This document shows positions 25,132-37,710 of a stretch of 64,000 nt of DNA, piece by piece. Every line of letters begins with the position of its first letter. Position 1 is the stretch's first letter. The DNA comes from Paraspadella gotoi (Eukaryota; Chaetognatha), in the NCBI GenBank assembly GCA_051294375.1, contig CM119266.1, positions 22,325,875-22,389,874 of the forward strand, read 5' to 3'. The notes beneath the pieces are model-generated. The model saw only the letters and a list, made by a program, of their open reading frames with translations, ran no database searches and had not been told where the DNA came from. Position numbers and translations under genes: made by a program.

Positions 25132-25561
25132 GTAGCGAGTGAGAAAGTGAGCGAGTGAGAGAGAGAGAGAATGAATGAAAGAGTAAAGGTAAAATATGGT
25201 TTTTGTTCACCTCTTTCAGAACAACCTTCACTTTAATTTTCAACATCTATTTTGAATTTTAATTTCATTATGCGTTCTACTTTTTCTTCTTAGGCTTCTT
25301 TCTGCTGTCCCTCTCTCTCTCTCTCTTCTCTTCTCTCTCGTTCCTCTCTCTCTGCTCTCTCGCTCTCTCTCTCTCTCTCTTCTCTCTCTCTTTAAGCTCT
25401 TCTTTTCTCTTTTGTCTTTCTCACCAAGTACCCATCATCAATAGCCAATCGATGCGAAAATTATGGAGACATAGGACGGCTGCGGGCCGGCGGCGGCGTC
25501 AGCGGCGGCGGCGGCGGCCGGCGTCAGCGGCGGCGGCTGGGGTGGACCTCAAGGTCGTCCG

Positions 25562-25586
25562 NNNNNNNNNNNNNNNNNNNNNNNNN
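25562..25586. other. Assembly gap, exactly 25 N
   Basis: It sits inside the GGC-rich patch, and similar sequence (GTCAGCGGCGGCGGC... then GGGGTGGAC) appears on both sides, so the two sides probably overlap. Confidence 0.99.
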
Positions 25587-26111
25587 GTCAGCGGCGGCGG
25601 CGGCGGCGGCTGGGGTGGACTCAAGGTCGTCCGCCTGAAAAGAGGGCGTGGTCTCGAGGTGTCTCTTTGGGGAGAGGAGCAGTTATGAGAAAAGAGAGAA
25701 AGGAAAGGAGAAGGGAGAAAGGAGAGAAGTAGATGTAGAAAAGAAAAAAAAGAAAAAAAAGAAAAAAAAGGTTTTTCCCTCGATAGAAAGTCGGCGCCCA
25801 TCTGTTCCTTTGCTTCATCGCCTTCATCCAATGCCATCACTTCAACGATAATTTTTTTGCCATCTTTCTCATCTGCCACTGCTCGAAACAATTGCCACTC
25901 CCAGGCCCGTGTAGTATAACATTTCATATTCATTTTTTATTATCGGAAATATTGATAACTTCCCATTTGATGTGCTTCATCGTCACTCCAAAACCCTGAG
26001 AAAAAGAAGGAGTGGCATTCGTTGAGAGGGGTGTCTCATTCGCCCGGTTCCCTCCCAAAGGGAAGTGGCATTCACAAGGGGGAGTGGCGTTCCCGCCTCC
26101 CGTGGGACGTC

Positions 26112-26121
26112 GTCACGTGAC
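26112..26121. promoter_or_regulatory. Palindromic E-box GTCACGTGAC (copy 3)
   Basis: The same site as at 4457-4466. Confidence 0.3.
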
Positions 26122-26203
26122 CGTTCAACGCGACGTCGCGACTCAAAGCGTTTTGATTAATTCTTTTCATTCTCCCGTCGTCGTCGTCGTCGTCGTCGTC
26201 GTC

Positions 26204-26523
26204 NNNNNNNNNNNNNNNNNNNNNNNNNNNNNNNNNNNNNNNNNNNNNNNNNNNNNNNNNNNNNNNNNNNNNNNNNNNNNNNNNNNNNNNNNNNNNNNNN
26301 NNNNNNNNNNNNNNNNNNNNNNNNNNNNNNNNNNNNNNNNNNNNNNNNNNNNNNNNNNNNNNNNNNNNNNNNNNNNNNNNNNNNNNNNNNNNNNNNNNNN
26401 NNNNNNNNNNNNNNNNNNNNNNNNNNNNNNNNNNNNNNNNNNNNNNNNNNNNNNNNNNNNNNNNNNNNNNNNNNNNNNNNNNNNNNNNNNNNNNNNNNNN
26501 NNNNNNNNNNNNNNNNNNNNNNN
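26204..26523. other. Assembly gap, 320 N
   Basis: Flanked by (GTC)n on the left and (GA)n on the right, so simple repeats broke the assembly here. Confidence 0.99.
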
Positions 26524-27842
26524 GAGAGAGAGAGAGAGAGAGAGAGAGAATGATGATTTTAAAATATTTTAAAATTATTGTTTTTTCCATGTAAGTACAT
26601 TTAACGTCACGAAAGTGTTTTACAATAAAATCGTCTGTCAATAAATTCGTCGCCAAATTACCGACGTAATTGTAGTCCTAAAAAAACAACCCTAAATATG
26701 AATTTGGGCGTGGCTCGAAGGTTAAGCCAATGGAATATAAATACCTGTGACGTCACGAGTGCGCGGCGCCACTACTCCCAGAAGTCAGACAATCTTCTGC
26801 TTTATAAACTGATTTGTCAGTTCAAAAGCTCCCGAGCGTCCGTGCGCGCGCGTGTGAGAGAGTAAAATAAAAAGAAAGCGTGTACTCGCACGCCGAAAAA
26901 TAAGAAAGAAAGAAAGCCCTGGGTCCGAGGCGGAGTTTCCCCGGGTCAGAGGTTCTCCGGTTTTTAATTGCAACACTTTCAGCCCACTTTCGACTCGGGC
27001 CCGTGCCGAGAGCCGAGAGCCGAGAGCCGAGACTCCCACGAGTTGAGAGGCCAAAAATTCAATGCGGTGATCAACTTTGATCCCTGGGAAGTGAAACGGA
27101 GAGAGAGAGAGAGAGAGACAGTAGGGTGGGTAGACGAGTGATGGGAGAAAGGTGTGAAGGGTAAGGGAAGCGTAAGTAAAAGGGGGAGGTTTCGGAGCAA
27201 AAATATGAAGTTGGGTGAGTGAAAGGTTGAGCTGCGGATGGCAATCATTGCATAGAAGGGGAGAAAAAAGAATTGTGAGATACAAGAGAGAATGACGAGT
27301 TCAAGAATGAGAATGAACCAAAAGAACAAATGCTTTTATTTATAGACAAAATCTCTCGTTTGAATTTTCCAGTATTACTTCGATATCAGAAGAGAAATAT
27401 TCATAGACAATTTATTTATTTAACATCAAAATAATTTGATAGAAAAAAATAAGTAAATGATTTTAACTTGGAAAACAAAAACGACGATGAGGATGAAAAC
27501 GAAAACAACGAAAACCATGACAACGACGTCGACGACAACAACGACCTCGAGTCCAAAATCCCTCAAACCCTCAAACCCGATAACCTGATTCCCTCGTTCG
27601 TCCTCCGCTTCTTCACCTCGGGTGGTTAAACATAATCCTTGACTTTTGTTAAGCGATTCCGTCGTCGTCGTCGTCGTCGTCGTCGTCCATCGTACAGTAA
27701 TGAACGATCGGCGCGAATCGTTTCTCTGGATCATCTCGACTTAAGAAGAGATGATCCCGTCTTAAGCCGGATTAACTGTAAAAGCTCGGACAGGTAAATC
27801 CAGGATTTTGCGACCAGATGAAGAAAAAACACGTCCGCCTCT
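26524..27842. other. Non-coding segment with promoter; cleaner template of the duplicated blocks
   Basis: Begins with (GA)n, then AT-rich sequence, the promoter-like cluster at 26727-26780, a GC-richer possible leader, a short GA run (27100-27118), and GAC/GTC runs (27480-27550 and 27658-27690). Blocks 27843-31639 and 33914-37710 resemble this segment in order but with many extra bases. No coding exon is convincing. Confidence 0.6.
26727..26780 (+). promoter_or_regulatory. Core promoter-like cluster: CCAAT, TATA, CRE
   Basis: CCAAT at 26727-26731, TATAAATA at 26736-26743 and the full CRE palindrome TGACGTCA at 26748-26755 are packed into 30 bases. A start would be expected near 26766-26775, leading into GC-richer sequence. 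This is the best core promoter seen in the window, but the gene it would drive is not identified. pb coding exons begin about 19.5 kb downstream on the same strand, so a distant 5' leader exon is possible but unsupported. Confidence 0.45.
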
Positions 27843-30800
27843 GAGAAGCAGCGAGAAACGTAGACCATCATGTAGAACAGAAAAAAAACAGAGAAAAAAA
27901 CGAAAAAAAGGTTTTTTTCTCCTACCGGCGATAGAAAGAGTCACGGCACGACGCCCATAGTATCTTTGTTCATCGCCTTTCATCCCCAATACCAATCAAC
28001 AATTCAATAACGACATTATTTTATTAATCACTCTTTCTCATGCTTCTCGAACAAATTTATTGTAGCGATCCCGGCCGAACTTATATAGGGCTATTAAATA
28101 TTACTATTTTCATTTTATTAATTTATCGGAAAATTATTGAGATAACTTTTCCTTTGATAGGATGCCGTTTTCAAATCGTCACTTTCCAAACCTGAGAAAA
28201 AGAAGGAAGTGGCCATTTCGTTAGAACGGAAGGCTGTTCATTCGCCGGCGCTTCCAACTCAAAGCGGAGTCGGCATTCACAAGGAAGATGGCGTCTCGCC
28301 GCCTCCACCGCTGGGACGTGGTGCTACGTGACAGACCGGATTACAGCGGCCACATCCCCCGTACCTAGCAGATCAAAGCGTTTTGCACAAATTTAAATAA
28401 TTACCTACATTCACTATTCTCATTTCTCTTTCCCCCCGTTTTCGTACGTCTCTCCGCTCGTCATCGTCCGAATCCGAACTTCATTTTTTTTATCTCAACT
28501 CCTAATCGACAAGAGGACCTTCTAAAAAAAAACCATTAATCCATCGTCCGCTTTTTTATTTCCTCTCTTTGCTCTGCATTCTTTCGAGTGCCCCATTTAC
28601 AAACAAATATCCCAGGCGCCACCCAGCCCCGACCGGAAAGCCAGACATTAAAACACAACCGACAGCACAACCAAAATGGGCCGCCAGCAACCTTAACAGG
28701 CTTCATTTCAGTCTCCGGGAGAGGCAAGGGCAGAGGAAATCTGAGAAGAGGGAAAAAGGAGAGAGAGAGAAGAGAGAGACCGAGACGACCAAGAGGAGAA
28801 GAAACACGAAACGCACCGCAGCCACGAGAGCGCGAGCCCGGAAGAGAGAGAGAGCAGACAGAGCGGACGAGAAGATAGGACAGACGAGAGCACCAGACGA
28901 CGACCCAGGGAGAGCACCAGCGAGACAGACGGAGATGCTGCTTTAAACCATATTTTAAACTTCACTTGTTACTCTTCTCCAATGTAAGTAACATTTACCG
29001 CGTCACGAAGTGTTAACTTACCAATAAAAATCGCCCGACACCCGACCCAATCTTGTCCCCAAATAAATTGGTCCGCAACATTACCTAACGCTAATTCGTG
29101 AGCTCCATACAAAACACAACCGGCTACATATGAGCTTTAGGCGGTGGCTCGTTAAAAGGTATAAGCCAATGGTGGACACCCTGTAAATTGACCTTTGTAG
29201 ACCTCCACAACGAACGTGGCGGCCGGAACGCACTACCTTCCCAATCGAAGTACAGACAATTTCTTATCCTGCTGCTTCTAAATTTAACCTGACCTCCTTT
29301 ATGTCAGTTAAAAGCATCCGAGCAGCTCCCACTCACCCACAAGCCCCCTGACAAAGCCAACCGCGGTGCGCGCGCTCGTGAGCTGAGAGCCAGTAAAATA
29401 AAAAGAACAGCGTGTTACTCGACACGCCGAACAATATGAAAGCAAAGGACAATCACCTAACCTTCCGGTCGCGCGGCGGCACCCCAGTTTTCCCGCGGGT
29501 CAGGGTGTCCCGGTCTTTAATTGCAACCTTTCAGGCCACTTTGACTCGGGCCCACCGCGCGATGACGCGACGCCAAGAGAGCGAGCACGGACTCCCCACC
29601 ACGACGTTTGAGAGGCCAAAATTCCAATTGGCGCCTGTCGATCACACTTCTTGGATTCCTGGGAGTGGAACGCAGACGGCGACGAGAGACGACCGCGAAG
29701 TGCGAGAATCATGAGAAGCCGAGAGACAGAGCAGGAGACACCTCCGACAAGTGAGAGACGACGGAGCGGACCCGAGACCACAGCACCACCGCCGCCACGA
29801 GAGAGAAGAGCACGTAGGCCCGCCGTGGCGTTAGCCTTGCCCGAACGTCGAATCCAGGCGAGCAAACGGTGTCGCGGCCGCCCAAGCCCGAGACTCCGGG
29901 ACCAGACAGTAAAGTAAACCCGCGCGCGGCGACGAGTTTCGCGAGGCAAAAATTGATGGCAATGTGCACGATGAAGGACTTGAGCGGCTCGAGATGGCCA
30001 AATATTGCCCAACGAAGGGTGAGGAACAGAAGAATTGTGAAGCTCCACACAACGAGGAGACATCGGCCCGACGCTTCAGATAGAGACCGACATTCGAACC
30101 CCAAAGAAACCAATTGCCCCTCCCGTCTCTCCTTAACTGAGACCACACATCCCTCTCCGTTTGCCGAATTATATACCCCCGCCGTTTGCCGCACCTTACT
30201 CTCGACTATTAGACAGAGCAAATATCTCAGACTAGCGCACCCACATCTTCATCTTCACCCTTAACATCAACACACATCACACTCCTCATCGAATAGGACA
30301 CGCACATCCAACGAGCGCTCGCACCCCACACTCGATGCTTACTCTCGGAAAACAGAAACGACCAACCCGGCACAGCATGAGGATGACCAAACCCCGAAAG
30401 CACCAACGAAACATGACACAGGGGAATCCCGACCCCTCCCCGCGGTCCAGAGCGACTATACAACAACGACCCCTCAGCAAGTCCGGCAAAATCCCTCCAA
30501 CCTCAACCGATAAACCTGCACTTACCCTGTTCGTATCCTCCGCGTTCTGTCATCCTGGCCAGTCGGTCTAAAACTCAATCATACTACTGACTTATTGTTA
30601 AGCCGCATTCCGTCCGTCGCTCGAACCCCGCTACACCGTCCGTCGTCCGCGAGTCCGCGTGTTCGTCGTCGCTTCCGTCCATCGCCATCAGATACCCATT
30701 GAACGAATCGGACGGCGATCAGTTCTTTCTCGATCATCTCGACTTAGAAGACGATGATCCGTCACTTAAGCCGCGCATTAACTGTAAAGCTCGACAGGGT

Positions 30801-31639
30801 AAAATCCAGAGATTTTTGGCGACAGATTGAAGACAAAAAACACAGTCCGCTCTTCTCTCTCCTCTCTCTTCTCTTCTCTCCTCTCTCTCTCTTCTCTCCT
30901 CGTTCTTCTTCTCCTCTCTTCTCTCTCTCTCTCCCCTGTCTGTCAGCGACAGACACAAAGGGAGGTTAAGGTGTCCGGCGCAGGCGAGTAAACCCGGCGG
31001 ATGTTAGTGTTAGGTAAGAGTCGAGGAATCCGGGTAAATCAACGCTGTCGTCGGCGGACGGCTAGGCTCTATAGGACTGTTTCATGTACGTCCATCGCCC
31101 TGCCGTTTGTCCGTCGTGTCCGTTCGTCAGTCGTTGGCTAAGAAACAATCAAACGGTGGGAAACTTCTCGAAAACAAAAACACATTGCGGAAAACACGAC
31201 AGGTCGACTGTAAGTTTTCGAAAATTAAAACAATTTAGAACGAGACGAGGATACGAAAAAGTTGAACAGGTTTAAGGCGCACCACGGAATTTTCACCGGC
31301 TAAAATTGGAAAGGAGAGAAAGAGAGACCGCGAGAGCGAGACGACAGTGAGAGAAGAGACGATCCGACGGACCCGAGCGAAGCCGAAGAGGAGACGACGA
31401 CGAGAGAAAGAGGCGAACAAGTACTCCTTTGACTTTTAAATTCTGTGTCCGAGACTGTCGACATCAATGTCAACCAGCGATGGCAGAGCGAGGAGGGGAA
31501 ACTCTCCACGACAGATCCTATTGAAGAGAGAGCAGACGAGAGATCGAGACTCAAAAAAAATGCGAGAAAATTATTTTTGGTAGGAGAGAGGAAGGCCCGC
31601 GAGGCCGCACGAGAGAACGAGAGAGAGAGGAGAGAGAAA
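27843..31639. repeat. 3.8 kb block, exact duplicate of 33914-37710 (copy 1)
   Basis: All 3,797 bases match 33914-37710 at a constant offset of 6,071. Internally it resembles 25740-27840 in the same order (for example the leader near 29000-29420, and CATCTCGACTTAGAAGACG near 30740 versus 27735) but with extra bases every few nucleotides. That insertion-rich noise is typical of an uncorrected single-molecule read. No gene should be called; the frames of up to 187 codons inside are chance. Confidence 0.9.
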
Positions 31640-31664
31640 NNNNNNNNNNNNNNNNNNNNNNNNN
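31640..31664. other. Assembly gap, exactly 25 N
   Basis: Closes the first 3.8 kb block. The second copy runs through this point without N into AAAAAATCAATTTAATTCG, which also follows the gap here. Confidence 0.99.
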
Positions 31665-31940
31665 AAAAAAAATCAATTTAATTCGAGTCGACACTTCGAA
31701 ATAGAAAAGAGAAGGAATTAGTCTCTACGTCGCACGATTCTTGTTTTCGTTACTAAGATTTTTCTCTCTCGCTTTTCTGGCGTCAAAGAAAAATAAGTCG
31801 TTTGGGATTAAACGATTGTTCACGAGGATTAGGAAAGAGATATGTTTATTTTAAAGAAGACGGTTAGTCTTTCATGTATATTTTGATCTGGTAGTGTTTT
31901 GACAAAAAATATTATACAAATATACACGACTCGTGTTTGT

Positions 31941-32065
<125 letters not shown>

Positions 32066-32942
32066 ATTTCCCTTCAAGGAAAACACGTATTCCCGCTTTC
32101 ATACACTCACAGTCGTACGTACTTACCAAAGCACACATCGTCAAATGAACTGTTCTTCAGTACCTGGTCCACGACGCGTCGATCGGTGCTGGAATCGTCC
32201 GTCGACCCGAAACTTGTCGTCGTTATTGTCGTCGTCGTCCTCGTCGTCAAAAAATATCCGTCAAACCGTCAAAAACGTCGACCGACTCGTCTCTCAAGTC
32301 TCCCGAGAATTATGCAAATGAGATTATTATCGTTGGGGGAGTTTCTATTTATTTTGTGAGTTTTAAGGATACGATTAGAAATTAATTCGAAAAATTCTAA
32401 AAAACCAAATCCAAACAATCAACCAATCAATCAACTAATCAATAAATTAAACAATGAATCAATCAATCAATCATTCATATGAATGTTTTCTGACAAATAT
32501 GACCCATTTGCACTGAAATTTTTAATGATTTGATTTTGTGTTTTGATTTAAAATTACTAAATCGATACGAAATTGGTTAATTACATTGTTCGAGCTCAGC
32601 TGTTACGTTCAAGACCCGAACATTTAAAACTTTTATAAGTAGAACTCTAGATAATTAAAAACGTCTAATGTAGACAAAGAATATTAAAAAAAAAAGATTC
32701 GATAAAATTAAACGTCAATTTTTTGGTTTTCTTTTCCCTCAAAAAACTTTCTTCGTCTAATTATTGAATTACACATTTCTGAGGTCCTGTCACCGGACAG
32801 TTTGAGGAGTTCAAAGTTGAGGATGAGGAGGATGAGGAGGATGAGGAGGAGGAGGAGGAGAAGGATGAGGAGGCGGAGCGAAAGTGATAGGAGGAGAAGA
32901 ACGGTTTTGAGGGAGGGGCAGAAGGAGGGGCGGTTTCGAAAA

Positions 32943-33251
32943 NNNNNNNNNNNNNNNNNNNNNNNNNNNNNNNNNNNNNNNNNNNNNNNNNNNNNNNNNN
33001 NNNNNNNNNNNNNNNNNNNNNNNNNNNNNNNNNNNNNNNNNNNNNNNNNNNNNNNNNNNNNNNNNNNNNNNNNNNNNNNNNNNNNNNNNNNNNNNNNNNN
33101 NNNNNNNNNNNNNNNNNNNNNNNNNNNNNNNNNNNNNNNNNNNNNNNNNNNNNNNNNNNNNNNNNNNNNNNNNNNNNNNNNNNNNNNNNNNNNNNNNNNN
33201 NNNNNNNNNNNNNNNNNNNNNNNNNNNNNNNNNNNNNNNNNNNNNNNNNNN
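32943..33251. other. Assembly gap, 309 N
   Basis: The noisier copy carries readable sequence here (about 41395-41690), so the missing bases may be recoverable from it. Confidence 0.99.
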
Positions 33252-33913
33252 AAAAAAAAATTGATAAGCCATTCGCCTGCGCGGTTCAGCGTACATCGTC
33301 AAAGCTGGGGTTGGCGCGAGCGATAAAACCATGTTCGCCTGTAAATCCTATTCCCACCCTCATTTGATTATTTGACAGAATATAATTGAAGCGGAGACCG
33401 AAATTATTAAATTAGCCACATTTTGCGAGTTGCGTCGGCGTCTAACTTTTTGGCCAGAGTTTCCCTCACGATTTTAAAACTGAGCAACAAATAAACAGAA
33501 ATTATACGTATAAAAATAATGAATACCAAAAAAAAAAAAAAAAAATAGCGAATAGATGGGCGAGATAGTTGAAACTTTAAAATATACTTATTACTCATTA
33601 TAAATTAACTTTTGGGCCCAAATAGTTTTTCAACCTTCAAGATTTCATCCGATTTTTTTTCTGGTCTGACATCTCACGTCAATAACGTTCTATTTTTATC
33701 CATCCATTTATTGATACTTGTGAATTGCACGTATCTAAATTGACATACTTCACAGTGACTCCCTCGCTTAGGAAATGTTCTCCCAGTGGCCCTGTCGCCG
33801 CTCGCGTAGTGGGCTATCTGGGGGCGATATGTTCCTTCAATTCCTACATTCTCTTTCTCCGCCTTCGCCCCTTTAATAGGCACCTTTTGCTTTCAACCCC
33901 TCAACCACCCCCC

Positions 33914-36900
33914 GAGAAGCAGCGAGAAACGTAGACCATCATGTAGAACAGAAAAAAAACAGAGAAAAAAACGAAAAAAAGGTTTTTTTCTCCTACCGGC
34001 GATAGAAAGAGTCACGGCACGACGCCCATAGTATCTTTGTTCATCGCCTTTCATCCCCAATACCAATCAACAATTCAATAACGACATTATTTTATTAATC
34101 ACTCTTTCTCATGCTTCTCGAACAAATTTATTGTAGCGATCCCGGCCGAACTTATATAGGGCTATTAAATATTACTATTTTCATTTTATTAATTTATCGG
34201 AAAATTATTGAGATAACTTTTCCTTTGATAGGATGCCGTTTTCAAATCGTCACTTTCCAAACCTGAGAAAAAGAAGGAAGTGGCCATTTCGTTAGAACGG
34301 AAGGCTGTTCATTCGCCGGCGCTTCCAACTCAAAGCGGAGTCGGCATTCACAAGGAAGATGGCGTCTCGCCGCCTCCACCGCTGGGACGTGGTGCTACGT
34401 GACAGACCGGATTACAGCGGCCACATCCCCCGTACCTAGCAGATCAAAGCGTTTTGCACAAATTTAAATAATTACCTACATTCACTATTCTCATTTCTCT
34501 TTCCCCCCGTTTTCGTACGTCTCTCCGCTCGTCATCGTCCGAATCCGAACTTCATTTTTTTTATCTCAACTCCTAATCGACAAGAGGACCTTCTAAAAAA
34601 AAACCATTAATCCATCGTCCGCTTTTTTATTTCCTCTCTTTGCTCTGCATTCTTTCGAGTGCCCCATTTACAAACAAATATCCCAGGCGCCACCCAGCCC
34701 CGACCGGAAAGCCAGACATTAAAACACAACCGACAGCACAACCAAAATGGGCCGCCAGCAACCTTAACAGGCTTCATTTCAGTCTCCGGGAGAGGCAAGG
34801 GCAGAGGAAATCTGAGAAGAGGGAAAAAGGAGAGAGAGAGAAGAGAGAGACCGAGACGACCAAGAGGAGAAGAAACACGAAACGCACCGCAGCCACGAGA
34901 GCGCGAGCCCGGAAGAGAGAGAGAGCAGACAGAGCGGACGAGAAGATAGGACAGACGAGAGCACCAGACGACGACCCAGGGAGAGCACCAGCGAGACAGA
35001 CGGAGATGCTGCTTTAAACCATATTTTAAACTTCACTTGTTACTCTTCTCCAATGTAAGTAACATTTACCGCGTCACGAAGTGTTAACTTACCAATAAAA
35101 ATCGCCCGACACCCGACCCAATCTTGTCCCCAAATAAATTGGTCCGCAACATTACCTAACGCTAATTCGTGAGCTCCATACAAAACACAACCGGCTACAT
35201 ATGAGCTTTAGGCGGTGGCTCGTTAAAAGGTATAAGCCAATGGTGGACACCCTGTAAATTGACCTTTGTAGACCTCCACAACGAACGTGGCGGCCGGAAC
35301 GCACTACCTTCCCAATCGAAGTACAGACAATTTCTTATCCTGCTGCTTCTAAATTTAACCTGACCTCCTTTATGTCAGTTAAAAGCATCCGAGCAGCTCC
35401 CACTCACCCACAAGCCCCCTGACAAAGCCAACCGCGGTGCGCGCGCTCGTGAGCTGAGAGCCAGTAAAATAAAAAGAACAGCGTGTTACTCGACACGCCG
35501 AACAATATGAAAGCAAAGGACAATCACCTAACCTTCCGGTCGCGCGGCGGCACCCCAGTTTTCCCGCGGGTCAGGGTGTCCCGGTCTTTAATTGCAACCT
35601 TTCAGGCCACTTTGACTCGGGCCCACCGCGCGATGACGCGACGCCAAGAGAGCGAGCACGGACTCCCCACCACGACGTTTGAGAGGCCAAAATTCCAATT
35701 GGCGCCTGTCGATCACACTTCTTGGATTCCTGGGAGTGGAACGCAGACGGCGACGAGAGACGACCGCGAAGTGCGAGAATCATGAGAAGCCGAGAGACAG
35801 AGCAGGAGACACCTCCGACAAGTGAGAGACGACGGAGCGGACCCGAGACCACAGCACCACCGCCGCCACGAGAGAGAAGAGCACGTAGGCCCGCCGTGGC
35901 GTTAGCCTTGCCCGAACGTCGAATCCAGGCGAGCAAACGGTGTCGCGGCCGCCCAAGCCCGAGACTCCGGGACCAGACAGTAAAGTAAACCCGCGCGCGG
36001 CGACGAGTTTCGCGAGGCAAAAATTGATGGCAATGTGCACGATGAAGGACTTGAGCGGCTCGAGATGGCCAAATATTGCCCAACGAAGGGTGAGGAACAG
36101 AAGAATTGTGAAGCTCCACACAACGAGGAGACATCGGCCCGACGCTTCAGATAGAGACCGACATTCGAACCCCAAAGAAACCAATTGCCCCTCCCGTCTC
36201 TCCTTAACTGAGACCACACATCCCTCTCCGTTTGCCGAATTATATACCCCCGCCGTTTGCCGCACCTTACTCTCGACTATTAGACAGAGCAAATATCTCA
36301 GACTAGCGCACCCACATCTTCATCTTCACCCTTAACATCAACACACATCACACTCCTCATCGAATAGGACACGCACATCCAACGAGCGCTCGCACCCCAC
36401 ACTCGATGCTTACTCTCGGAAAACAGAAACGACCAACCCGGCACAGCATGAGGATGACCAAACCCCGAAAGCACCAACGAAACATGACACAGGGGAATCC
36501 CGACCCCTCCCCGCGGTCCAGAGCGACTATACAACAACGACCCCTCAGCAAGTCCGGCAAAATCCCTCCAACCTCAACCGATAAACCTGCACTTACCCTG
36601 TTCGTATCCTCCGCGTTCTGTCATCCTGGCCAGTCGGTCTAAAACTCAATCATACTACTGACTTATTGTTAAGCCGCATTCCGTCCGTCGCTCGAACCCC
36701 GCTACACCGTCCGTCGTCCGCGAGTCCGCGTGTTCGTCGTCGCTTCCGTCCATCGCCATCAGATACCCATTGAACGAATCGGACGGCGATCAGTTCTTTC
36801 TCGATCATCTCGACTTAGAAGACGATGATCCGTCACTTAAGCCGCGCATTAACTGTAAAGCTCGACAGGGTAAAATCCAGAGATTTTTGGCGACAGATTG

Positions 36901-37710
36901 AAGACAAAAAACACAGTCCGCTCTTCTCTCTCCTCTCTCTTCTCTTCTCTCCTCTCTCTCTCTTCTCTCCTCGTTCTTCTTCTCCTCTCTTCTCTCTCTC
37001 TCTCCCCTGTCTGTCAGCGACAGACACAAAGGGAGGTTAAGGTGTCCGGCGCAGGCGAGTAAACCCGGCGGATGTTAGTGTTAGGTAAGAGTCGAGGAAT
37101 CCGGGTAAATCAACGCTGTCGTCGGCGGACGGCTAGGCTCTATAGGACTGTTTCATGTACGTCCATCGCCCTGCCGTTTGTCCGTCGTGTCCGTTCGTCA
37201 GTCGTTGGCTAAGAAACAATCAAACGGTGGGAAACTTCTCGAAAACAAAAACACATTGCGGAAAACACGACAGGTCGACTGTAAGTTTTCGAAAATTAAA
37301 ACAATTTAGAACGAGACGAGGATACGAAAAAGTTGAACAGGTTTAAGGCGCACCACGGAATTTTCACCGGCTAAAATTGGAAAGGAGAGAAAGAGAGACC
37401 GCGAGAGCGAGACGACAGTGAGAGAAGAGACGATCCGACGGACCCGAGCGAAGCCGAAGAGGAGACGACGACGAGAGAAAGAGGCGAACAAGTACTCCTT
37501 TGACTTTTAAATTCTGTGTCCGAGACTGTCGACATCAATGTCAACCAGCGATGGCAGAGCGAGGAGGGGAAACTCTCCACGACAGATCCTATTGAAGAGA
37601 GAGCAGACGAGAGATCGAGACTCAAAAAAAATGCGAGAAAATTATTTTTGGTAGGAGAGAGGAAGGCCCGCGAGGCCGCACGAGAGAACGAGAGAGAGAG
37701 GAGAGAGAAA
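33914..37710. repeat. 3.8 kb block, exact duplicate of 27843-31639 (copy 2)
   Basis: Identical to 27843-31639. It begins abruptly at GAGAAGCAGCGAGAAACG after CAACCACCCCCC, as the first copy begins abruptly after CGTCCGCCTCT. Such shared random errors imply one source read used at two gaps. Confidence 0.9.

Larger units (their letters stand above)
21506..26203. repeat. Unit A, copy 3
   Basis: The full-length counterpart of 1-4569. It differs by an AT expansion at 22118-22231, a 25-N gap in the GGC patch (25562-25586) and an ending in a (GTC)n run that enters a 320-base gap. No long gene was found; the possible short exon is at 25087-25131. Confidence 0.8.

Noticed and set aside
29500-30221. 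Open frames of 170-187 codons on the minus strand, and identical ones 6071 bases downstream
   Set aside because: They lie in the noisy duplicated blocks, have no recognisable domain, and are destroyed in the cleaner equivalent sequence.
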